Part shown: one piece after another, positions 36,601 to 44,984 of the stretch
Position numbering within the stretch: the stretch's first letter is position 1
How the letters are laid out: each line of letters opens with the position of its first letter
Assembly: GCA_035048485.1 (NCBI GenBank)
Contig: CM068587.1
Location: forward strand, 44,701,496 to 44,765,495
Direction of reading: 5' to 3'
Length of the DNA: 64,000 nt
Source of the DNA: Pteria penguin
Taxonomy: Eukaryota > Mollusca > Bivalvia > Pterioida > Pteriidae
Notes under the pieces: model-generated
Seen by the model: the letters and a program-made list of their open reading frames with translations, nothing else
What the model was told of the DNA's origin: nothing
Databases searched by the model: none
Program-made: the position numbers and the translations under genes

Positions 36601-38944
36601 AGTATTTTTGTCCTGATTGTTTTTATCTCCAACGGGAGCGAATTCCAATCTAAAATTGCACAAAAATAAGATCCAACGTACCTGAGGCGCATTAAAGTTC
36701 ATATTTGAGACTGCTCTTGTAATATTGTTATTGTTAATAAAAATTTCCAGATAGATAACTTGGTGCTAGTCCATAAACAATGTTAAATACATGATTTAGT
36801 CTCAGTTGACGGACACGGTCAGATACACACAACATGTTCAAAGAATCAAATATATCACAGGTAATACTTGTCCTGGGGTCAAGGTCTAATATAAAGCGTA
36901 TAGTTTTATTTTGTAACACTTGTAATTTTTCTTGTATGATTTTGATAGACCTTCAAATCAGGAAGATGAACAATAATCAAAGTAACATTGAATTAAAACA
37001 TTGGCTAACGTTGACCTTGACCTTCTATTTAACCAGTTTTATTTCTGTATCAAAATGTCAGCCTAGAATTTACCTTATCAACAATATCTTCTAAAATAAA
37101 ATCTGCTTTTAAAAACTTCTAAATTTTTACACCTAGATATTTTACATGATCACAGCATTTGATGCTATGCTTATGGCATCTTATTATAAAATCTTGACCT
37201 TCTCCTAATTTTCTGGGAGCCCAAAAAGTATACATTCAGGTTTTCCTAAATGGAGGGATAGCTTATTTTCAATGAGCCACTCTGAGCATTTTTCTAGAAC
37301 TTTACCAAGTTTATTTGAGATGATGTCGGGGTCTTTATGCTAAAATACATGTAAAATGGTGCTATCATCGGCATATAAAATAAGTTTACAGTCCTCATCT
37401 ATGCTTACTGTCATGTCATTAACGACACAAAAATAATAGTGAACACAAAATGCTCCCCTGGGGTACTCCACACGTTGTATCCCCTGTTTTAGATAAGGAC
37501 CCTCACACCCAACAACCTGCGACCTTCCAGTAAAATATGAATGAAACCATGTTACTTCAAACCCCATATGTTCAAGTTTATGACAAAGTATGTTATTGTC
37601 AACAGTATCAAAGGCCTTTGAAGGTCCAGCATAATCATTCCATGCTATATATAATTTTCAAATATTAAATAAATGTACATATCCACAAGGTCGACCTTGT
37701 CAAATGGCGTCCGAATCTTTTGTTGTGTGATGGAAGGGCGAGATATTTCCGAATGTGTCGACCAATAGATGTCACGTGACTAGGACGATCTCTTAGTTAT
37801 ACGCGCTTCATTGAGTTATTGAGATAAGGATAGCAATACATGTATCTATGTTAAACAAAATCATGTAAGAGTACACTCATCGCAAAAAGTTGTGCATGAA
37901 TATGTATATCATATGAGGACTAAAGCTAGCTAGATAAAATTCTCTATGTGTTTATACAAACCATCATATTAGGTTATTGTGTCGTTTAACTTTTGCAGAT
38001 AAAATACGGACCACTGATTAAAAGAGCATGCCACTCCTTTTTTTAAACTATGCTATCGTCCAATCAGCGCTCTTGTTTTATCTCAGAGATTTCAACTGAT
38101 AACATGCTGTCATTGATGGCATAGTTTAACTATTGTTATTTGACATACAGTTCCTATATATGAGTTGTATTCCTGGCAAGCTGTTTAATCAATGTCATCA
38201 ATAACGCCACGTGCGCATGATGTAGAGGTCACAGAGATTTAAAAATTATCAGGAAAGATGCAAATAATTTAACCAGGTAAGTAGCACATGAGCACTTTAA
38301 CTGTACGCCATATTTGTAAAACAAATCATGGTGCAGAAAAACGTTATTAAAAAAAAACAAAAAACAAAAACAAATCATCAGATATCCAAGGAATACCTTT
38401 TTTGGATCTGATATAAAATAAGCATATCTACAACTAACACTGGAGTATTCTACGGAACATATTTGTCGTACGCTACCCATTTTTCAATACATGTATACAT
38501 GTCAGAGGTGAAGGTCATGTTAAAAAGGTAAAAAAAGATATGCCAGCACAAGTGTTTCACCACGAGGAAAATATTCGAGTAACCAAATGCCTATTACTGA
38601 TAATTTGAAAAGGTGCTAAAAACTGTGACTCCTAAGAGACGAACAGACAGACAGACAGGCAAAAGAAAACAGACGGACGGCGTTCAAAGTGATCCCTATA
38701 TGTCACTTTTGCTTTGCAGGCAACACAAAGGGATTTTTATCATGACATACCATTTGAATATTGCAATAAATTTCGTCATTATGCGGAAAGTTCATCGTTT
38801 TAGGACATTGTAATATGATTCCACAAATAATTCCCGCAAACTTGATATACAGACACGTCTAACGAGGACAATATACTCACGGCATGGCCTAGGTACTTGA
38901 GATGCCACGACTACAATCAGACACAAAACTACTACAACCTGCAT
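30620..38944 (-). CDS. Ependymin-related secreted protein, complete six-exon gene (190 aa)
   Basis: Six coding exons on the minus strand (38944-38881, 36276-36242, 35397-35263, 34092-33909, 32719-32635, 30689-30620) join with consistent phase. The sum is 573 bases: 190 codons plus TAA. All introns are GT-AG. The product starts with a hydrophobic signal peptide (MQVVVVLCLIVVVASQ), then PRPC.SPPQWEAR. A central block, YVVDLKTKKCN...DRPFRPRGV...FEGEAEIG, is the ependymin-family signature. PGCVPV follows, then C-terminal DLTVGISDP. Four cysteines remain after cleavage (21, 91, 150, 188), as in ependymins. Sequons lie at N64, N92 and N135. Length fits the family (about 190-230). Ependymins are secreted, calcium-binding glycoproteins of extracellular fluid and matrix; molluscs have many, some in shell matrix. 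The exact role is unknown. AATAAA overlaps the stop codon. Four introns hold minisatellites or transposon relics and intron 1 a LINE. Confidence 0.93.
30970..31128 (+). mobile_element. SINE family B in last intron (antisense to gene)
   Basis: gcgcttggcttgcggagcc, B-box ggttcgattcc, body ctatgtttaagaggttggtt and tail gcaacataaaacaccaat match the copy at 9598. Confidence 0.8.
31237..31385. repeat. 28-bp tandem repeat, 5 identical copies
   Basis: Units of acaatatgtagaggcaagct plus aactatat are exact copies, suggesting recent expansion. Intronic. Confidence 0.95.
31678..31815 (-). mobile_element. SINE family A fragment (antisense orientation)
   Basis: On the minus strand it reads through ggatgaggtgctcgcttcat...gagaggtcc...tttggatgagacagttaaaa, then ccgaggtcccgtgtcactgt. 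The order matches 55351. The 3' part is missing. Confidence 0.7.
31819..32582. repeat. (CAGA)n-rich compound microsatellite
   Basis: About 760 bp of cagacaga interspersed with tggata, cagacatac and cagacac. Three overlapping minus-strand Ser/Val/Cys/Leu-rich frames of up to 266 codons are products of this simple repeat. It lies in the last intron of the ependymin-related gene. Confidence 0.97.
32635..32719 (-). CDS. Ependymin-related gene, coding exon 5
   Basis: 85 bases: two complete the split codon (F140), then YSGFVTYPGCVPVQTWHFSQ KYGFEES. The PGCVPV motif with Cys150 is typical of ependymins. Acceptor gtttttgtag, donor ca/gtaagt. Confidence 0.9.
33115..33690. repeat. 23-bp minisatellite in intron 4
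   Basis: About 25 copies of gtcgtctgtatgtcgtgtat plus aat, with 16-bp shortened variants (gtcgtctgtgtataat). The minus-strand RRHYTRHTDDI frames are artefacts. Confidence 0.96.
33909..34092 (-). CDS. Ependymin-related gene, coding exon 4 (signature block)
   Basis: 184 bases encode residues 79-139, including KLYVVDLKTKKCN, DRPFRPRGVHPDSKF and GEAEIGAAG, the most diagnostic part of the ependymin family. Acceptor acttctttcag, donor t/gtaagt. Long plus-strand frames over it are shadows. Confidence 0.93.
34345..34680. repeat. ~24-bp minisatellite in intron 3
   Basis: Degenerate copies of acctagagtcacgaccatag plus catt vary in length. They end at the start of a SINE-A fragment. Confidence 0.92.
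34686..34880 (+). mobile_element. SINE family A fragment
   Basis: Contains ggtgttctgtctttcaaaaa, accgaggtcctgtgtcactg and ggcacgtaaaagatccctca, as in the full copies at 55351 and 60729. The tRNA head is badly decayed. Confidence 0.75.
35263..35397 (-). CDS. Ependymin-related gene, coding exon 3
   Basis: 135 bases in phase 0 encode residues 34-78 (IDRQENYGEFRRIIYDETNQ...FYDVLALWQT), the N-terminal strand region of the domain with sequon NST at 64. Acceptor ctatcactag, donor acg/gtaagc. Confidence 0.9.
35506..35683. mobile_element. Small MITE with CATTGGCGGAT ends (intron 2)
   Basis: Ends cattggcggattt and agatccgcctatg are inverted copies. AACAG and AACAA stand outside, compatible with a decayed 5-bp duplication. 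The interior ctgcaaaacattagtcatgg is shared with 61712-61907. Confidence 0.7.
35941..36108 (-). mobile_element. SINE family B (intron 2, sense with gene)
   Basis: The reverse complement carries gcgcttggcttgcgacgcc, B-box gggattgattcccgg, body ctatgtttaagaggttggta and tail gcgacgtaaaacaccaatc. Confidence 0.82.
36242..36276 (-). CDS. Ependymin-related gene, coding exon 2 (35-bp microexon)
   Basis: The acceptor ctattcatttcag and donor agg/gtgagc bound 35 bases. They encode the conserved SPPQWEARELR segment (residues 22-33). Length and phase fit both neighbours exactly. An exon this small would escape most frame scans. Confidence 0.9.
36560..37645 (-). pseudogene. LINE reverse transcriptase fragment (Jockey/CR1-like), in intron 1
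   Basis: Translated in shifting minus-strand frames this shows palm-domain motifs in order: SKAFDTVDNNIL (block with first Asp), WFHSYFTGRSQVV, a decayed PQG block, then DCKLILYADDSTILH with the YADD catalytic pair at about 37370. LGKPECILFG follows, and a C-terminal thumb region (LQNKTIRFILDLDPRTSIT...LNHVFNIVYGLAPSYL). Endonuclease and early RT blocks are absent, so the copy is 5'-truncated near 37645 and broken by frameshifts and stops. It is in sense orientation within the first intron of the ependymin-related gene. Confidence 0.85.
37646..38880. other. Remainder of intron 1, nothing else recognised
   Basis: No exon or transposon end supported. A short (cagacaga) and ggacgg stretch lies at 38639-38680. 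Confidence 0.45.
38881..38944 (-). CDS. Ependymin-related gene, coding exon 1 (signal peptide)
   Basis: From ATG (38942-38944), 64 bases encode residues 1-21, a classic signal peptide ending in PRPC. The donor is c/gtgagt and the exon ends after the first base of codon 22. No clear TATA box was seen upstream. Confidence 0.9.
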
Positions 38945-39899
38945 CGTGCTTTTCGAGACTTTAACTGACCACAGGAAACCTTGTTATCACTATTGTACTG
39001 CCCTCATTCAGGGGAGATAAGGCAGGAATAGTCTGTGTCTGGGAACGTGGACATCTTCAATACAAAGATAACATTCCAGACAAGTTTCAGCTAGCGTATC
39101 TCTGCTGCTACATATTCTAATGTGTTCTATTTTTATTTATAGTTCATAAACCGTAAAGGCCACAGAGTGGCTAGATTGGCAATGCCTGTCTAGATCTTAA
39201 AAAATATCTAATAACAAGCAAGAGCAGGTAACTCCAGTGGCAGTAGGAGCAGAAATGTGTTTTCTTCAGGTATCATGACAAAAATAAAATTGACTTGGCG
39301 AGATTAATAAAACTAGATGACGTAATGAAGTTGAATAGTTGCTGTAAATTGTCCTTAAACGAGTTCTTTTGGGAAACTTGTCATCTATAACACAGTTAGT
39401 TGATTTTCATTAAGTCAATATAACTTTATTCGATTTCCCTTACGTCAATTTTAAAATAAATCCTCGTAATAAAGTCGCATTTCCATGAAAATCGAAATCG
39501 AGAATTATTGATATCATTTTTGTTGATATGTTGGAATAAACATGGTACAAACGAGAATTTTATGTCGTGTTATTGTTTTAAAAATCCAAATTCGATATTT
39601 CATAAGTCTTCTATATATATATATTATGTTATGTTATGTAAAGTTTCTTTTTCTTAATTTTTTTCATTGTTGTTGTTTATAAGCAATTACCATCTGTGCT
39701 ATAACTCTCTTGTTTACCTATAAGTACATATATCTATGCAATCTATAACCTTTTTGCACCCTTGTGATTTGAAAATGGTTGATAATTATTATTTTGGCCG
39801 TGACGCAATTGTTTCAATGATTATCAGCTCTTTAAACCAAAAAAAACCCTAATTTACGAAAAAAAAAAAATACTTTCACAATTTCAATGGTTTATCGGC
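38945..39899. other. Upstream flank of the ependymin-related gene
   Basis: Presumed promoter side. No TATA box or initiator can be called with confidence, and no other feature is seen. Confidence 0.4.
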
Positions 39900-40345
39900 T
39901 AAACTGCACGTGATTATTAATTTGTACCCAATTTTAGACATGATTAAATGTTATGTGTATGAAATATATTGGTCGTTAGGTTAATTATACACATCTAAAA
40001 ATCATTATTCTGATTGGATATCATTAATTAAATATGTTCACGTGATTACTGGGCATGCGCACATGAATAAAAACATAGGACGAATCCAAGATTCACAAGG
40101 AGATGTCAAAATTTTAAACTTTCGTATAACTTTCAATCCCAAGTCTTCAAAGATTAAATTCTTTTGTGTAACATTGAAATAAAGATTCCAATCGATACGA
40201 AAAAGAAATCATATTAGTATATTGTAGTTTTATAAGTCGTCCTGATTTCGGTTACCGTCGATCACCCCTTCAGGTTTTTATGGAAGCAACCTTCTTCTTC
40301 AGTGCAGTAAAATATCAACGAACTCCATGCTTATAACATGAAAAC
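39900..40345 (+). mobile_element. Dispersed repeat family X, copy 1
   Basis: Shares with the copies at 43725, 52208 and 56905 the ordered landmarks cgtgattactgggcatgcgc, aataaaaacaa/tagga, tcaaagattaaattct, ggttaccgtcgatcacccct, tcaggtttttatggaagcaa and cagtgcagtaaaatatc. No coding capacity is apparent. Probably a non-autonomous transposon; the orientation given is arbitrary. Confidence 0.7.
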
Positions 40346-40558
40346 AAGATTTACGATATGAAAAAAAAAAAAGATTTACGATATGTGAATAAGTAACTAC
40401 AGAGACATACTGAGGTAACAGTAATGTATTTATCCCGGTATATATACATATTAATATGATACCGTGTACAGGACTATTATTATAAATTAGATATCATTGT
40501 ACACTTTCTAACATATATACATGTTTTAAATTACTTGTAACAGTATTAAAGATTAACA

Positions 40559-40624
40559 CCCCCCCCCTTAAAAAAAAACAAAAAAAAAAAAAAAAACAAA
40601 AAACAAAAAACAAAAAAAAAAAAA
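40559..40624. repeat. C-run and A-rich simple sequence
   Basis: A C8 run is followed by about 55 bases of A with scattered C. Confidence 0.95.
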
Positions 40625-41172
40625 CTTCAAACTAATTCTCTGTATTATGTATAGTTCGTCTATTGCCCATCAGTAACTCCATGTTGCTGGGAAATGAATT
40701 AATATAATTAAGCTTTGGCTTGTTTTCAGATCCCTGAAACTTTCATTTATGTACTATTAACGTTATATGTGTATATTTATCAATAAATAAATACAATTTA
40801 AACTAATTTATATTACTCTAATTCAGTGTTGATGACATGTTTATTGATACCTCTATTAAAACTACAGAATTTGTGATATTAAGTATTAAATCATGATATA
40901 ATGGTATATTATATTTAAAGGAATTTACAGTTAAGTAATGAGAAGAAAGAAGAACAAAAATCACAGTATCTTAAAATAGGTTTGACAAAGAGGTTTCATA
41001 AATCCACTGTCTTCCGTGCTTGTGTGAGTAAGTCCTAAGACAATAACAGTACCATTCAAAGAACCATGTAACTTGTACTTTCTCTCAAAAATGGAGATTC
41101 ATACATTTGGGAAGGGTGAATGATTATGGATGATTATATGTTAATTTTTTCTATTGATATTTTTGAATTTAT

Positions 41173-41174
41173 CA

Positions 41175-41219
<45 letters not shown>

Positions 41220-41240
41220 GTAGTAGTAGTAGTAGTAGTA

Positions 41241-41303
<63 letters not shown>

Positions 41304-41322
41304 TTTATTATTATTATTATTA

Positions 41323-41381
<59 letters not shown>

Positions 41382-41387
41382 AATAAT

Positions 41388-41419
<32 letters not shown>

Positions 41420-41455
41420 CATTATTATTAGTAGTAGTAGTAGTATTATTATTAA

Positions 41456-41486
<31 letters not shown>

Positions 41487-41546
41487 TCTACTAATACTAC
41501 TAATACTACTATTACTACTACCGGTACTACTACTACTACTATATTT
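41173..41546. repeat. Compound trinucleotide microsatellite (ATT/AGT/AAT/ACT)
   Basis: Long runs of att, then agt, aat, att again and act, partly self-complementary. Homopolymer frames on both strands are artefacts. Confidence 0.97.
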
Positions 41547-41634
41547 ATCACGGGTTTCAATGTAAAGATGATAACGAACGATTCATATTATTATCATTAT
41601 TTATTTATTTCAGGAATTGAATAAGCATGTTACA

Positions 41635-41965
41635 GGCAGGAGAAAACGATGTTGCCGGACTAGGAAATCGAACCCAAAACCTTTCGCTATGAAGGCAGAC
41701 GCTCTCAATATTGATCTCTTCGGGCCGATACCCGTCCGTCACACCCCTCTCCCGCCAGAGGCAGAGGCTTCTAATCCTGGACACCGAAAAACACAAGATC
41801 GTAACCTTCAACGTGCACAAACCTGCAACTCATGAGGGCTGGCCACGGCACCAAATTTAAGAGGCAGGAGAATGTGAACGGACCCGGGAATTGAACCCAG
41901 AACTTTCTGTTGTCAAGACGGGGCTCTCGCCATTGAGCTGTCTGGGCCGATACCCGTCCTTCACA
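41635..41965 (-). mobile_element. Two tandem tRNA-like SINE heads
   Basis: Minus-strand units each start gacgggtatcggccc. One carries B-box gggttcgatttcc near 41670. The other has A-box cagctcaatggcgagagc and B-box gggttcaattcccgg at about 41880-41950. Acceptor stems pair only partly, so these are not functional tRNA genes. Confidence 0.55.
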
Positions 41966-42216
41966 AGCTGACATGTATCTTTCTGAAATGAACTCCATAA
42001 ATCTTCCATTTCTTAATATGTATTAGCGGAAAAAAGAATATGTGTGGCATAGTAATTTTATTTATAGATTCATATACAAAATATTACGTTGCATTATGTA
42101 TATCAATATTTGATACAATGTAACGCATTGTTTTTCAATTCAAACATTAAATCACGGATTATGTCTATTATGGTTGATACGAACAGTCACTGAAAGTAAG
42201 GGGCGCAGAAAAGGTT

Positions 42217-43090
42217 TCACAAGTTTAAGACCGTGTATGACCGCAATATGCACTTACGACGCATTGAACGAATCAAGTTATGCAGAAATGCCTGATTAAT
42301 GTTCCGCCATACGCGCAATAAAGAACGACGCAAACCTACCAGAGTCCGAGAATATACTGAAGTCATAATTTCATATTCTTCTGTTCATCAATGAGTTAAT
42401 AACTGGGATTTGAATTTTATTGAGTTTTGTTCTATCCATAAATAGAATTAAACCATTCTGCATGACAATTTATTTGAACGCTTGATAATAGAATAAATTA
42501 AAATGAAATATTTGACTTTTAAAGTATATTCTCAGTTTATGGCGCCGGATCCAGGAACGCTTTGTTCTTGAGGTAGACGTCGTTCCATTTCATCCCAAAC
42601 ATGTTCTATATGCGATAAATCCTGTGACATCGCAGGCCAGGGTGGTATACTCACGTGTTGCTGCTGTAGGTAGTCACTAACAACGTGTGTGGTGTGCAGT
42701 CGTGCGTTGTCCTGCTGCAGAATGACGTTACGCTGAATGTTGTGAATGAATGGAATGACGTGCTGACGTACAATCTCGTCACGGTAGCGTACGCCAGTTA
42801 AGTGGCGCACAACTATCACCAAAGGGGTCCTTCAATGTGTTGTAATTACACCCCAGAACATAACGCTCCCCTCGCCGAATTGGCGGCGCTGAATAACGCA
42901 GGAGTAAATGTATCGTCCTCCGGCACGACAGTAAGCCCGAACACGACCGTCACTGCTGTCGAGATGAAATCTGGACTCGTCCGTAAACAGAACTTTCGCT
43001 CAAAATCTGTTATTGAAAAGGCAATGCCTCCTACACCACGCTAACTTCGCAACACGGTGACGCTGGAGCAGAACAGCTGTCGCGTCGCTA
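42217..43090 (-). pseudogene. Tc1-like DD34E transposase pseudogene, split by a MITE
   Basis: Minus-strand translation gives QRHRVAKLAWCRRH, then KVLFTDESRFHLDSSDGRVR (first catalytic Asp), FGEGSVMFWGVI, HLTGVRYRDEIV and LQQDNARLHTTHVVSDYL (second Asp). PWPAMSQDLSHIEHVWDEM then gives the third acidic residue, 34 residues after the second Asp: a DD34E Tc1 arrangement. After a 211-bp MITE the C-terminus resumes as VGLRRSLLRVWRNINQAF and NLIRSMRRKC. In-frame stops (after NNRF and after ITTH) and a missing N-terminal DNA-binding domain mark it as dead. An intact relative would be about 340 residues. Confidence 0.9.
42342..42552. mobile_element. MITE with GGCGCCATAAACTGAG end, copy 2 (inside Tc1-like gene)
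   Basis: Body matches the copy at 28476-28696 (taataactgggatttgaatt, tagaattaaaccattctgca). The left end has lost 13 bases (ggcgccataaact). The right end, ctcagtttatggcgccggat, is intact. Confidence 0.88.
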
Positions 43091-43385
43091 AAAAGTGAAT
43101 TACTGACTATAAAATGATATACTTTATGTCTGCATATGATTCAAATATAAATATATTATCCCCATATTCAGCATTCATCTAAGTAATGGAAGAACAATAT
43201 TGATAGTGACGTCATGGACCACAGCACAATTCCAGATAATATATATAGGTAAAGCAAATCAAATCAATGAACACACAAATAAACACACACACACAACCCT
43301 CCTTCCATGATACAGGTAGTCTTGCAAATAAAACATTTTATGAATGAATTTTTAAACAACTTCAATATGTAAGAAACTAATATTG

Positions 43386-43566
43386 CATGCAAGGATCTAA
43401 AGGGGTGAACCGAGGGTCTGGACCCACCATGTGATTCGGCGAAAACAATATTTTTTCTTGTTATTTTTCTATGTAAAATATGTATTTTTAGAGATAAAAC
43501 ATGAATGGACCACATCTCGGAAAATTTATTGGACCCCTCTCGACAAAATTTCTGGATCCGTGCCTG
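43386..43566. mobile_element. Small MITE with CATGCAAGGATCT / GGATCCGTGCCTG ends
   Basis: Ends match as inverted repeats at 10 of 13 positions. TATTG stands directly outside both ends, consistent with a 5-bp target duplication. Same family as 11011-11179. Confidence 0.65.
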
Positions 43567-43608
43567 TATTGACATGAAGGTAAAGTGATCTCTTTCCATT
43601 TTATCCCT

Positions 43609-43708
43609 GTGTTACAGTAAAGTTTAAAACATTTATTGTGCTTAAATTTTATTAAATTGTTATAATAAAGTTTAAGCATAATAAATGTTTTAAACTTTAG
43701 TGTAACAC
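43609..43708. repeat. Imperfect palindrome (~44-bp arms)
   Basis: The left arm gtgttacagtaaagtttaaa... and the right arm ending gttttaaactttagtgtaac pair with few mismatches around a short loop. It lies directly upstream of family X copy 2. Confidence 0.85.
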
Positions 43709-43724
43709 CTGCATTAAAGAACTA

Positions 43725-44230
43725 ATAGATGTGCTGATTGGTGACTTTCTAATCAATTACATGTGATTATACTGTACCCAATTTCAGACATGAGTAAATG
43801 ATCTGTGAAGGAAATATATTAGACGTCATGCCTATCAGACACTCAACAAAATAGCTTTGCTCTGATTGGATATCGTTCATTAAAAATGCTCACGTGATTA
43901 CTGGGCATGCGCACATGAATAAAAACAATAAGGCGAGTCCAAGATTCACAAAGGGATGCCAAAAATTTTAATTTTCTCACAACTTTCAATCCCAAGTTTT
44001 CCAAGTTTAAATTCTTGCATATAACTTTGAAATAAGGAATTTTTTTTATATGAAAAGGATCATAGTGGTATATTGTAGTTTGATGAAAGGTCATGACCTC
44101 GGTTACCGCGGATCACCCCTTCAGGTTTTTATAGAAGAAACTTCGTCTTTCAGTGCGGTAAAATATCTACGACTCAATGCTTATAACATGAATATAATCT
44201 GACCGTGTTATATAAGGTGTATAATTTGAT
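43725..44230 (+). mobile_element. Dispersed repeat family X, copy 2
   Basis: Starts gtgctgattggtgactttct and contains cacgtgattactgggcatgc, ccaagattcacaaagggatg and gatcaccccttcaggttttt in the same order as the other copies. Confidence 0.75.
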
Positions 44231-44318
44231 AATAAGTAGCTGTGATATATTTATGCATGTATCTATGCATACTCTTACACAGAGAGCTTCGTTTCAATGA
44301 GGGCAACTTACGCTGTAT

Positions 44319-44358
44319 ATAAATATCAGGGACGTATATATACGTCCCTGATAAATAT
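44319..44358. mobile_element. 24-bp palindrome between identical 8-bp direct repeats
   Basis: CAGGGACGTATA followed by its exact reverse complement (44327-44350) is flanked on both sides by ATAAATAT (44319-44326 and 44351-44358). CAGGG ends with 8-bp duplications are the hAT pattern, so this may be an element shrunk to two joined ends. A related palindrome is at 60438-60489. Confidence 0.65.
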
Positions 44359-44496
44359 TCACCTTGATTTTGTATAATAAATGTCTTGTAAATGATTTTA
44401 AATACTTACCATTTATTCATTGGATTTGTATATTTTATTTCACAAAGTGAAAAAGAATTGGACAAAAGTTATAACAACATTATTTGAGCCCTTTCC

Positions 44497-44497
44497 T

Positions 44498-44556
<59 letters not shown>
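44497..44556. repeat. (TC)n-(TA)n microsatellite
   Basis: About 20 TC units pass directly into TA units. Confidence 0.96.
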
Positions 44557-44618
44557 ACTACTATTTGTAATATAATTACCTGTATATTCATTCTAACTAA
44601 TGATGCTATGTCGCCATC

Positions 44619-44708
<90 letters not shown>

Positions 44709-44772
44709 GATGGCGACATAGCATCATTAGTTAGAATGAATATACAGGTAATTATATTACAAATAGTAGTTA
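44555..44772. repeat. Foldback with ~66-bp arms around a (TA)n core
   Basis: Arms starting aactactatttgtaatataa and containing gatgctatgtcgccatcatt are exact inverse copies (left to about 44621, right from about 44706). Between them is an 85-bp pure TA run, so the whole could extrude as a cruciform. Confidence 0.92.
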
Positions 44773-44984
44773 ACGTTATACGTGTATATGTAAAATATAA
44801 GTTGATTATAAACTAACTTATGTTGAAAATTGAATCTACATGTATAAAATGCATGCACACAATTAAGCATGTAAGAACAAATGTAAGAAGAAATTAAAAT
44901 TGAACGGAAAAACAAAAGAAAAAGAATGAAGAGACTGATGAGGATGAGTGAAAGACGTCCATAATACGATATAAAATAAACTAG

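Noticed and set aside
41120..41624. Ile/Asn/Leu homopolymer frames on both strands
   Set aside because: Trinucleotide microsatellite translated in several frames.
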